Source: Rhodeus uyekii (taxonomy: Eukaryota; Chordata; Actinopteri; Cypriniformes; Acheilognathidae). Taken from it: a stretch of 64,000 bases of DNA. Positions 28,417 to 38,943 of this stretch are shown piece after piece. The first letter of the stretch is position 1. The number at the start of each line of letters is the position of its first letter. The stretch is from the NCBI GenBank assembly GCA_037043235.1, contig JAWRVZ010000041.1, forward strand, positions 3,690,001-3,754,000, written 5' to 3'. The notes under the pieces are model-generated. The model searched no databases. It was not told the DNA's origin and worked only from the letters and a program-made list of their open reading frames with translations. The translations under genes were made by a program, and so were the position numbers.

Positions 28417-29958
28417 ATGGGAAGCTTCCTATTTCCATCTCCCAGCCCCTCCGCTCAGCAGCTGGTGAACCAGCGCAGCAGGCTCCTTTCTCTTCAGCAA
28501 GAGGGATCCAGTGTGAAGGAGTTTGCTTGCCAGTGCCTCTTTGAAGCGGAGGGGCTTAACATCAGCGACGCCGGGCTCAAGGACATCTTCAACAATGGCC
28601 TTAATGAACCCATCTGTGCCTGGGAGATGGGGATGCTGGGGATCCTGTCATTCTGGCAGTTTGTGGGGTATGTCTACAATCGTGGAGAGGAGGGTGGCCT
28701 TCCTCCTCTTGGCCCTCCCCCTGTTTTTCCCACTTACTGCCATGTCCCCAGTCCTCCGATGACCCCGTTTGGAAGAGGAAGGAGGAAGAATGGGTCTGCC
28801 TCGCCCACCATCGACCCAGAGGTGGCTCAAGATGCTGCAGCACCATCACAAGCAGTAAGTCCCAAGCCACGTAAAAGGAAGAGGAGGAAGAAGGCTTTCC
28901 CCGCCTCACTTGGCCTGGAGGCTATCTCTGACCCTGCCACCCGCCTGGAACTTGAGGTCTTGGAAGAGGCTGTAGCGCCCCCAGAGACTCCAGAAGAGGC
29001 TGTAGCGCCCCCAGAGACTTTCAATGAGGCTGCAGCACCCCTAGACAGCCCTGCCATTGCCAAGAAGGCAGTGGACTTGTTTTTTATTATTGCGGTTGTT
29101 CATGCCTGGAGGAAGCACAGAGCTGCTGACACTGATATGACCAAGGAGGCCATCCCTGAGCAGCCCGTCGCTGCCCCAGAGCAGCTCCCTGCTGACCAAG
29201 AGACCATTCCGGTAGTACCTGTCAGCCCAGCCATGGCCAAGAGGGCTGTGGATCTGTTTTTTATTTTGGCTGCCCTGCTTGCCTGGAAGATGCACCGGGC
29301 TGCCTTCCTTGAGCCCCCGCCAGCCAAGCCCTCACAGCTCGACCCGCTGGCCAACCCAGAGCCTCCTGTCCTGCCGGGCCCGCCGGCTGACCCAGAGCCT
29401 CGGCTGCCTGACTCGCCAGTCTGCCCAGACCCGCCTGTTCGTCCAGACCTCCCAGACCCGCCTGTTCGTCCAGACCTCCCAGACCCGCCTGTTCGTCCAG
29501 ACCTCCCAGACCCGCCTGTTCGTCCAGACCTCCCAGACCCGCCAGAACGCCTAGACCTGCCAGACCTCCTCCCAGAGTCTCAGCTGGTCCTGCCTGACCC
29601 GACCAAGGTGTCGGTTTCTCCAGCACTGCCCTGGTCGTCTGCCAGGACTCCATACCCGTCAGAGCCTGCCTGGTCTGTGCCTCCAGCACCACCCTGGCTG
29701 TCTGCCAGGACTCCAGAACCACCGGAGCCAGCCTGGTTCTCCCCTCCGGACCCACCCTGGCCGTCTGCCAGGACCCTTGAACCCCTGGAGTCTCCCTGGC
29801 TCGTTCCCCCTGCTCCAACCTGGCCATCTGCTAAAGACCCGGTACTGTCTGAGCCTCCATGGCTCATCCCTCCAGTTCTCCCTCCCTGGACTGTGTTTTT
29901 CATGGTGGACTATTTTTTGAGTAATTTTTTTCATGGGATTGATGACTGTTTAGGTTGA
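28417..29958 (+). CDS. Gag-like, proline-rich protein of the LTR element, 513 aa
   Basis: Begins 34 bases after the 5' LTR. Residues about 24-88 (LLSLQQEGSSVKEFACQC, AGLKDIFNNGLNEP, LSFWQFVGYV) resemble the retrotransposon gag core found in fish Ty3-like elements. Residues 151-159 (PRKRKRRKK) are a strongly basic, nuclear-localisation-like patch. A segment of about 25 residues occurs twice (AKKAVDLFFIIAVVHAWRKH near 215; AKRAVDLFFILAALLAWKMH near 274), each a short hydrophobic helix flanked by charges. Further on PVRPDLPDP is repeated in tandem, and a PPWPSART-type repeat fills the tail. No zinc knuckle, protease or RT motif is visible. The function of the duplicated segment is unknown. Confidence 0.8.
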   Translation: MGSFLFPSPSPSAQQLVNQRSRLLSLQQEGSSVKEFACQCLFEAEGLNISDAGLKDIFNNGLNEPICAWEMGMLGILSFWQFVGYVYNRGEEGGLPPLGPPPVFPTYCHVPSPPMTPFGRGRRKNGSASPTIDPEVAQDAAAPSQAVSPKPRKRKRRKKAFPASLGLEAISDPATRLELEVLEEAVAPPETPEEAVAPPETFNEAAAPLDSPAIAKKAVDLFFIIAVVHAWRKHRAADTDMTKEAIPEQPVAAPEQLPADQETIPVVPVSPAMAKRAVDLFFILAALLAWKMHRAAFLEPPPAKPSQLDPLANPEPPVLPGPPADPEPRLPDSPVCPDPPVRPDLPDPPVRPDLPDPPVRPDLPDPPVRPDLPDPPERLDLPDLLPESQLVLPDPTKVSVSPALPWSSARTPYPSEPAWSVPPAPPWLSARTPEPPEPAWFSPPDPPWPSARTLEPLESPWLVPPAPTWPSAKDPVLSEPPWLIPPVLPPWTVFFMVDYFLSNFFHGIDDCLG

Positions 29959-30298
29959 TCACGTTTTCATGACGTATTGGACTGTTTTCTGAGTTAGGAT
30001 TTCATGATGCTTGGGGCCTGCTTTTGAGTTATATTTTTCATGACATTGAGGACCTTTTAAGTAGTATCTTTTCGAGGACTTTTTGAGTTATTTTCATGAT
30101 GTTGATTTGAGTACTGTTTATTTTGCCTGCTTGTCTTAGCCTGTCTTGTCTTCCCTCTCTCCCCTTGTCTTGGTGTTCTTTATTTTCATTTTTATTTTTT
30201 CCCCTTGTCATGTTCGTGCTTTCTGTTGTCATGTCTCTGTCTTGTTCCTGGTGTTCCTCGTAGGGACGCCAGGTGGCGTCCCTTTAGAGGGGGGGTAG

Positions 30299-31081
30299 TG
30301 TCAGGGTTCTGCCACATTCGGTCTAGTAGTCATTTCTTGGTTTTGTGGCAGAGCTCTGACACTACCGTTATGTCTCGTGTTTGGTGTGTGTGCGCACGGC
30401 GTCGAGGATTCGAGCCGCGCGCGCGCTTGTCTGTGACGTCTTTCGTACGAGTTATGATGTCCGGTCCCGATACTTGGGTCTAGTTCAGTTTCGGTTTTGG
30501 ATCGGGATTCGGGCATTCGTAACTCGTGTGTGTTAGTCCTTGTCGTGAGCTCGTGAGAACTCGTTCTTGCGAGCTCTACGTTATGTGAGTGGGCGCGGTT
30601 TCAAGCCTTGCGCGAGCCGCGCCTCCTCTCGTCCGTGTGTTTATGTTTGGCACGCGGTTCGCATCCAATCGGCCGCGTGCTTTGTTTTCTGTCACGCGCA
30701 GTTTGGCTGTCGCCAGCTGCACGTCGTCTTTGTCTCGTCAGTGTGTAACCCTCCCACCTTGTTTCCCTGCTTTAGTTTGATTTGTTCCCAGCTGTGTCTT
30801 ATTCAATTAACGTTCCTCATGTGTGTATTTAATCCATCCGTGTCTGTTGTCTTGTGCTGGTTTATCGTCGGTTATAGGTTGTGTTCATGTTCCTGTGTCA
30901 AGTGTCTAGTGTCTAGTCTCTAGTCTAGTATCAAGTTCAAGTCCAAGTCCTAGTCCTAGTCTAGTCTTGTTTTCCCCCTCGGGGTGGTTTTTGTTCAGTT
31001 TTGTTTCCATTTTGTTATTAAAAATCCCCATTCACGTCTGCATCCTTGAGTCCTCACATCTTCCTTCAACACATCCTGACA
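30299..31081 (+). repeat. 3' LTR of the young element
   Basis: Same sequence as the 5' LTR minus one 7-bp unit; followed directly by target duplication GGTTC. Confidence 0.95.
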
Positions 31082-31609
31082 GGTTCCTGTCCAAACGCAT
31101 CAAGCATCAAGTCTGTTTTTTTCACAAGCACAAAATGACTGTGAATCAGGCGGTCCCACATAGAATACTAACAGCTAATGTGTTGTTTTGAGAGCCAGTT
31201 ATGTAAGGATATCAAAGTGGTGTTTGTGTAAGGAGCAGAAACCAGCCTATTTGTATTTTATTGTTTCTTTTTATGTGGTTTCCATATTCACCAAATCTCT
31301 CCCTTTACGGCATTAAAGGAGAGTCTGTGGAATCCTTGTCCAATAATCAAATTTCATGATTTCTACACTGGAAAAAAAAATGCGGTAGGATTTATTTTGA
31401 AAAAAATTTCTCATTATTATGAGATGTTAAATCAGTATTATGAGAAAGTTTATCATTATTATGTGATGTTAAGTCATTATTATGAGAATATTTATCATTA
31501 TGTGTAGGTTTATCATTATTATGACTTAAAGAACAAACTGTGGCAGAAATGGACTTCCATAATTACCGGTTTTATTTACAACTTCAGAAATAATTTCTTT
31601 TTTACACTG

Positions 31610-31815
31610 CAAAAATACCTTAAGGAAACATTCCACTTTTTGGTAACATTATGCGAACGTTACTTTCAACTATTGTTGAAACAAGTAGTAATATTAACAC
31701 AAATAAAACATTAGATGAACTAAATCCAACTAAAATGTTTCAGGAAATAAATTACTATTTTTATTCTATTTATGTTACTGGAAAAACGCTTGCTCATAAC
31801 TTTGAGAGAACCAGC
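31610..31815. repeat. Second copy of the AACGTT-rich repeat
   Basis: Shares GAACGTTACTTT, a TTAGATGAAC block and AAAATGTTTCAG with 19910-20005, in the same order. Confidence 0.5.
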
Positions 31816-32773
31816 CAAAGTTCTGTAACGATCCTTGTTGGCAGCGTGTTATCTTCAATAAATTTACAGAGGGGGTTCCTAGATGAGAAGTTACTTAAGG
31901 ACATCCCTTTGCTCGAACATGTTCACTATGCCCAAATACACAATGATGTCGTAACCCAACCTCATTGTTTCCGTCTCAGTGCGGGTCTTTTGAACTGTTA
32001 TTTCGCTTGACCTGCTGTGATCTTGGCTCCTTGCAATGAACTAACTCAGAACAATATATGCATACAAACAAGCCAAGCAAATGAATTTTAAACAGCAAAA
32101 TAATATGTAAAAGAAATCTAAACAAAAACCCAGGATAAAAGTCAGCGGTAGGTTGTGACAACATGCAGTTCCTGAAATCTGACAGAATCCCACAAAATCA
32201 CATTCTCATGCTCGTCCTTATCCATACATTTCTGTTTGTTATTTTGACAATGGCATTGGACTTGAGCGTGCTGATAGTGACAGCTGAGTAGGAAAAATGT
32301 CCTGGGCATTAATGAAACCCTGGGGGGGTTGACAGATGGAGTCATGTTTAGGCCTCTGTTATTTCTGTTGCTGTTACTCTTTTATTATCATCTGCCTTAG
32401 CTGTGCTTTGCTACGTTGTCTTTGCTAAGCCATTTATATTGAACTTCTGCAAGGTGTTATTTTTCTGTAGTTTGGGAGACTGTTGTATGCACCTCCCACA
32501 CAAACACTCAATATATTTTCCCCACTGAGCCTTTCAGTGACTCAGTTGGAAAACTGACTTGTTATTTTTATAATTGTACTATTGTGTTTTGAAAGGGTGC
32601 ATGTGTTTTGCTTGTTTGTGTTTTGTAGTTACACTGTGAAGAAATTAACCAGCGATATTGAATTCATGTTTGAGTGATTTCATTCGGCCTACACTGTATA
32701 AGAAAATATGTATTTTCTGGTAGTCTATTGTTATCCACTGCTATTCAGTTTGTTCTCGTAAACCCAAAGGTGT
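31816..32773. other. Gene-free stretch
   Basis: Nothing recognisable. Confidence 0.55.
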
Positions 32774-32775
32774 TA

Positions 32776-33658
32776 CAGTAGTCTGTCGCCACTTCACGGT
32801 TCAAGTTTCGTGGGCTTAGTGCATCGCAGAATAAAAATCGAAGAATACATTTATTGAAAAATAAAATTTAAAAAATACCTCCATATCAGCAGCCGTATTG
32901 CGGAAAGCAGTGTTGCTTCATCGTGGTTGCGCGAGAGAAACGGTTTCCCAGGAAGCCAGACCACTTTCAAAGGAAAGTAGCTAAAGCCTGGCCAAAAAGT
33001 CGTTAAATGTCACTAGGTGACGTCATGCGTAAATTAGCATACTCGTGAGGTCATCATCTTGCGTTCTGCCTGCCTAATGTGCTTTCTCAACAAATTCGGC
33101 TTCGTCCATTCTTTTAATAACCGGTTTCTTCAATCCGCAGCGGTGCTGAACAGAGCGTATGTCAGAACAGAAGCAGGTGTGTGTGTTTATCTAAGCTTCA
33201 TACTCATTGGTCGGTAAAAGCTCATCAATGTCAAATTTGAGAAAACCAATCAAATCGGAGAAGGCGGGCTTTATGTGCACTCACTGCTCATTGAGAAGAG
33301 TAAGAACGAGATGTGCTTTCACTTCAGAGAGTTTCCAAAAGTCTCCAATAAATCCAGATAAAGTCGTTAGATTTGTCGTTTGTCGCTTTTTTGAAAATGT
33401 GTCGCTAGAGTGGTCTGAATACTCGCTAAATATAGTGACAAAGGCGCTAAGTTGGCAACACTGAGACAAAGAGATAAACTCTCTCAGAGGCTTGTCTTCT
33501 CAGAGACAAGACACGTGATTGGTTCCAGATGTGAGATCGACGAATGAGAGCACGAGTGGATGTATCCCGTGAGCTGATTGGCTGATCCTACTTCGTGGAT
33601 TTTCACCTATCGTGGGGGGCTCTGGTCCACATTAACCCCAATAAACGAGGGATCACTG
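32776..33658. mobile_element. TA-flanked pogo/mariner-type MITE, copy A, with nested insert
   Basis: Ends CAGTAGTCTGTCGCC and GAGGGATCACTG with flanking TA. Same family as the copies at 35.2, 50.7, 51.8 and 56.4 kb. Compared with the copy at 50.7 kb, about 500 bp are inserted after GCCAGAC near 32961; the family sequence resumes at AGACAAAGAG near 33463. Confidence 0.85.
32962..33462. mobile_element. Element nested inside MITE copy A
   Basis: The insert ends GTTGGCAACACTG and has repeated GTCGCTA-type motifs near that end. Its middle (about 33040-33240) closely matches 59350-59590 inside another MITE in alpi intron 2. AGAC occurs at both junctions, a possible short duplication. Confidence 0.65.
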
Positions 33659-36600
33659 TATTCTAAAAACTCATAAGAAATTCCAAAGGAAAAAAAAAAG
33701 GACTTCAAATGGAGTTGCTCTTCAGTCTGCCCACAGTGGAATCTCATTGGTCCACACAGCAGTCTCTTTAAACGATTCTGGCTCCACATTGCAGTACATC
33801 AGAGATCAAGTGTGTTCTGATTGGTAGTGAATTCCTCACATCATGCATCAGTTGGACGTCCAGTGTAAACCGATGTGGAAGTTAATGGGTTCAATGGGTT
33901 AATGGGTTTCAAACTGGAGTCTGCTGGGATGGGAGAGGAAAATCTGCACAAACTGCATTTCCAAATTGACAAGGAGCTAGTTATATATTTGCTGAGGATA
34001 TAAACCGCTATCTGAACAATTTACAGAGTTTGCACTCCAAAACATTACAATCTAGTCTACATACATAAACAGAAGACTTTCAGGGGACTCATTTTATTCT
34101 TGCCAGACACTAAAAGGCTACAGCACACAGGAGCTTCTCACATTGTGACATCTCATTCACTATGTGGAAAGAGGAACACCTCACCCAGTCTAAACCAAAG
34201 TTTTGTTTGATTGACTGTTGGAAGACCTGGGACACTCTGAATACCGTCCAACATAAATATACGGAGGGGACATTGTTTGTAAGAAAGATGAATGTTTCCT
34301 TCTCAAGCTATACAATTTATCTTTGAATCGTCTAACTTTGGGCTTTTGGAAATCAGCGCTAAATACACCAATTCCACCCGGAGTTCCTGGCAATAAGCTG
34401 TCGGTGGTTGTGTAGCTCTCTGGAGTTCCACTAATAATCCCATTTCATGGACAGATGGAAGAGTATGGTGGTGGAGAGGGGATTAGAGACTGTTAATTAT
34501 CGTCTGATTTACTGAGGGACTGTTTGAAGGCGCAAGCCATTGGCGGGGATGTAGAGTCAGTGAGAGAGAATGTCCTTGTATTGTCTGAGGCATCTGCTGA
34601 AAGACATTTTGAGCACGAGGAAGGTGTTCAAGGATTTCATGAAATTGTTTATGGTCTGATGATGAGAATGAAGGTGGAGGTTACATGAAGTGGCTCTGAA
34701 TCATCACGCTTCACTTCCATTTGGTCCTCCAACTTACTGACCTCTCAGTAACCTCCTGTTAACTGTAGGTATGTCGTTTATCGTCAGCTCTTATTGGCCC
34801 GTCTGAGCATTCAGTTCATGCTATTAAAGGGATACTTCAGCAACAACAAAAAAAGTATGTAAGATATTTTGGGGAAAGAAATCTGAGTGTTACTGTTGTT
34901 GTTGAAAGTCACTGGGGTCAGATGTGGTTTGAACCCCAATTTTTCCTCAAAATATCTGCTGTGGAAACCCAGTTTTGCAAAATTGTATTGTCTTAAAAGT
35001 GAAATTACAAGTTCAGAAATGAAATGTCTAGTGTGTGGAGCTAAAAGATTAATTCCCTATCACCTTTTATCTCGACACCTACACTAAACCAAACCTTAAA
35101 CCTAGATGATAAGGTTAATAAAAGCAAACATGAGATAAAATGAAGCATGCTGCATTTGTTGACAACTTTACAGAAGCTCTAGAAAATGGATTGGACTACA
35201 GTGATCCCTCGTTTATCGCGGTTAATGTGGACCAGAACCGCGATAGGTGAAAATCCGCGAAGTAGCATTGGCCCCCCCAACGAATTTTTGTATATATGTG
35301 TGCAGGTACCAGAATGTTTAAAATATGTATATTTATACTTTATATATATTTTTTTGAAATTAATTATACAACCTTAATATTATACACTTACTCTCTCTCT
35401 CTCTCTCACACGATACATATTATGGCGCTCTACACTCATCAATGACAGAAGTATCTTGAGACTTGACTCCAGTAATGACGACCTGTGCGGTTCGATGAAT
35501 GTGATGATGGTGTTACTGCACTGGTATAATGAGGCCTTTAAATCAGTTCAGATTACTGTATATGAATCTGGTTATGTTATAGAAATGTATTAATTACTTT
35601 ATTAATCATAAATTATAGTAAAAGTTTTTTAAGTTCATAATTTAAGAATTTTTTCATTTTAAATCTGTCTCTGTAATAATTTGAAAAGATTTTGGAGTAA
35701 AAATGTAGTTTGAGGCATGTTTTTCCAATGAACTTTGGGTGCATTGTTCCTTTAAATAATAGCTTTAACTGTACACCTTATGATTTGAATTAATTCATGT
35801 GAATGCATTAATGCTGCACTGGAATTTCAAAAAATAAAGCTAACATGACTGAACAGTAACAAGAAGGATAACCTGCTGCTCTTTGATAAAAACACCATAA
35901 TGAAGTCTGGCCTAATGTCCTCTTTAATTTGGTACATTATCCTGTGTGGCAGTCATTCAGTGGGTATCATTCAGGTTCACCAACCAGGTTAATTGGATGG
36001 TAAGAGAATTACGCAGTGCATTTGAAACAAAGGCAGCCAACATGCATCAGAGAGGCTGTTTGTTATGCATTGTGTAATATGATTAACTGTCATCTAATGA
36101 AAAACGGCGTTTATACTGTGCATCATCATTGTTGGAAGAATGCTGTGAAAAAGATGATGTAAACCCGGACTCACAACAGGCACTTTGAGAGATTTTGGTC
36201 TGATTTTATGTCATAAAGGAGAAATGTCTCATCTGCTCTACCTAATCATGTCAACATTCTTTGGTACAAAGACAGAGCATTGATCCACCCCACCCGCTGG
36301 GATCAGGAAATGCAAACTTCTGTCTTCATAAAAATGTTATGCATAGATTAATATAATTTAATAATAAGATCATATTTCAGATGTCACGTCTTCCTACACC
36401 CAAAGGGTTTCAAACATGTCCATTGAGCTTGTACTTCAGCTGTGTATTTTTGGCATTGATGTATGACATGTATTGTCGCAATCGGACCATGATTTCTTGC
36501 TAATGACTTAACTGTGTAGGGCTAGTAGTTTTTGTAAAACACATGTCTTGGATGTTATTGAAGCCCCAAGTTTCTTTTGATATAAACTGGTAAGGAGATA

Positions 36601-37099
36601 AAGACTGTTTCATATAGCATTGGGGGATGGTAGTAGCTTCCTTAGGTAGTAGTCTCAGTGGCATGAGTGCTTGATAGCGGTTATGGGCTCTCAGTAAAGG
36701 GTGGGAAAGCAATGCTTGGGAAAATGCGGAGTTGACTTCTGACTATGAGTCATGACACATTTCATAAGTATGTGGTAACTGCTTTTATACTGAGTGGGCT
36801 TTTTGAAGGGCTGAGTTGGAGGTAGAAATTCAACCATTTTTTTAATTATTTATTTATTTATTGTCACGAGGTTAGAAACCACACATCCAATGAAGCATTG
36901 CATCTATAAAATGCAATTATTTGAAGCGTTATATAATACTGGTAGTAATATATAAATTACTATATTGTATCTTGAGTCGCCAATAGGGGACACCAAATGA
37001 TTGTTTTTATGAGTGAATCTTTAATCGTTCAATTAACCGATTCATTGAAAATGCTCACTAGGTGTGTTCAACTTCAATTAGCGCTGCACAGAGCGATTG
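33659..37099. other. Gene-free stretch with one MITE fragment
   Basis: Only the truncated MITE at 35199-35271 and a short CT run near 35390 are recognisable. Confidence 0.55.
35199..35271. mobile_element. Truncated copy B of the TA-flanked MITE family
   Basis: Starts TA-CAGTGATCCCTCGTTTATCG and runs to AAGTAGCATTGG, then the match is lost at a run of C. One end only. Confidence 0.75.
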
Positions 37100-37104
37100 G
37101 TAGT

Positions 37105-38204
37105 TGTAACACTTGTTCCTGTCTGTCTGGGTCTTCTTTGTCACTTCCTGTCTATCGGGTCATTGTTTCACTCCCTGCACCTGTCATGTAATCACTTAAT
37201 CGTTAGTCTCCTAGGTGTTTGTGATTTTCCCTTGTGTATAAATCACTCTTGCATTTCCCTTGTGTTTGTCAGTTGTTAATATTGTAATGAAGTAAAGTCA
37301 GTTGTGTGTGGATGTTGCCGTGTTCCTGATCGTCTGTTCCTAGTTGTTTGTTATGTTCAGTTTATTGCACATGTGTGCTGCTTTTGTTTAAGTCTTTTGG
37401 TTTTTTTTATTATTAAATTAATATTGAGTTTGACTGGATCACCCCTCCGACGCCGCCTGACCCGCCAGCTTTGCCTGAGCCCGCCTGGCTCATTCCCCCG
37501 GCTCCACAATGGTAACCCTCTCCTGCCTGAGCCTGCTTGGCTCACCCCTCCTTTTCCTCCCCCTGGACTCTGTTTGATAAGATTTTTTTTTTCTCTCCTG
37601 GTTTGAGGACTGCTTTTTCTAAGTTGTTTTTAGGATGTTTGAGGACTGTTTATTTTTGATTATCATGTTGTCTTAGTTTTGCCTTGGTTCTTGTTCTGCA
37701 TCTTTTGTAGTGTTCTGTCTGGTTTCATGTCTGTCGAGTCCTGTTCTGTCCTCCGCCCACCCTCCGCAGTTGTTACCTTGTCGGCGCAAGGACGCGCCTA
37801 CCGGAAGGGGGGCGTTATGTAACACTTGTTCCTGTCTGTCTGGGTCGTCTTTTCCACTTCCTGTCAGTCTTGTCATTTTCACTCCCTGCACCTGTCATGT
37901 AATCACTTAATCGTTAGTCTCTCAGGTGTTTGTTATTTTCCCTTGTGTATAAATCCCTCTTGCATTACCCTTGTGTTTGTCAGTTGTTAATATTGTAATG
38001 AAGTAAAGTCAGTTGTGTGTGTGGATGTTGCCGTGTTCCTGATCGTCTGTTCCTAGTGGTTTGTTATGTTCAATTTATTGCACATGTGTGCTGCTTTTGT
38101 TTATATTTAAAGTCTTTTGTTTTTGTTTATTACTAAATTAATTGAGTTTGAATCCAGCTTCTGCCTCATTCTCCCGCATCGCACATGATACCGGAATCAT
38201 TACA
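37105..38204 (+). mobile_element. Internally deleted LTR element of a second family
   Basis: Both ends begin TGTAACACTTG (37105 and 37818) and the element ends ATTACA at 38204, with GTAGT duplicated at 37100-37104 and 38205-38209. The 3' LTR is 387 bp; the 5' LTR is cut off near 37433 and joins about 385 bp of internal sequence. That sequence has a proline-rich coding remnant, a G-rich polypurine run near 37803-37812 and no pol. Confidence 0.88.
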
Positions 38205-38853
38205 GTAGTGATGGATGCTTTTAAAAAAACACTTAATGTATCTTTGAAACCTTTATGAATGTCTTTTGAATCAGTGGTTTCGTTGTATCAAACTGCCAGT
38301 CATGTGATTTCAGTAATCGAGGATTTAATACATCTGTTGCAAATCGATTCAAAATTTCAATTACTCACCGCTGTTGGGCGATCCCTGTGAACCCTTGAAT
38401 CATGCTGTTCTGTTGGTTTTACCTGATCTATGATCAATTTTATAGATTTGTACACATTTTAATTAGACATTAGAATAATTCATATGAATAACTATAATTA
38501 ATAGTCTCTCATTAATAGTCTCTCATTGGCCTGTTTAACTGCGCAATCCATGGAACAAACAAAACAAGCCCAGAAAAATTATAAATGGACACAAGTCACA
38601 CATAATTGATACTTAATCTTATTAGATGATTAGTTAATTGCATGTTCGGTCATGTTTTTCCACTGTTCTGTAAGTTTCGACGCCTTGACACAATATGGCA
38701 CATTTGTTTCAACATTCCAGCCTCTCTCTGTATGACATCAAAGTACCACGAGAGCGATTTGAACGCATATGCGAACCTTTGATGCAATACACCGATCGGT
38801 TTGTGCAGCACCTCAAGTCAAACACGCCTAATCTATGTTTTGAATGTAACAGG

Positions 38854-38943
38854 GCTGCATTTCCCAGAAGCATAAACCTAAGTTGATCGTAGAACCATCA
38901 CCTCCAATGGTCTCTATGATCAACTGATACTTTTGGGAACTGC
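38854..38943. mobile_element. 90-bp palindromic hairpin MITE
   Basis: Arms GCTGCATTTCCCAGAAGCAT...GTTGATCGTAGA and TCTATGATCAAC...CTTTTGGGAACTGC are near-perfect inverted copies around a loop containing CACCTCCAATGG. Typical of a very common fish fold-back repeat. Confidence 0.75.

Larger units (their letters stand above)
27593..31081 (+). mobile_element. Young non-autonomous LTR retrotransposon, complete
   Basis: Two direct LTRs (27593-28382, 790 bp; 30299-31081, 783 bp) begin TGTCAGG and end CCTGACA. The host sequence GGTTC is duplicated at 27588-27592 and 31082-31086. The only difference I can see between the LTRs is one 7-bp AGTGTCT unit, so the insertion is recent. A polypurine run (AGAGGGGGGG) lies just before the 3' LTR. 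The internal 1.9 kb holds one gag-like frame and no protease, reverse transcriptase or integrase, so it must borrow enzymes from another element. The primer binding site after the 5' LTR was not recognised. Confidence 0.95.

Noticed and set aside
29261..29903. Glycine-rich minus-strand frames of 107-188 codons
   Set aside because: Antisense shadows of the proline-rich part of the gag-like gene.
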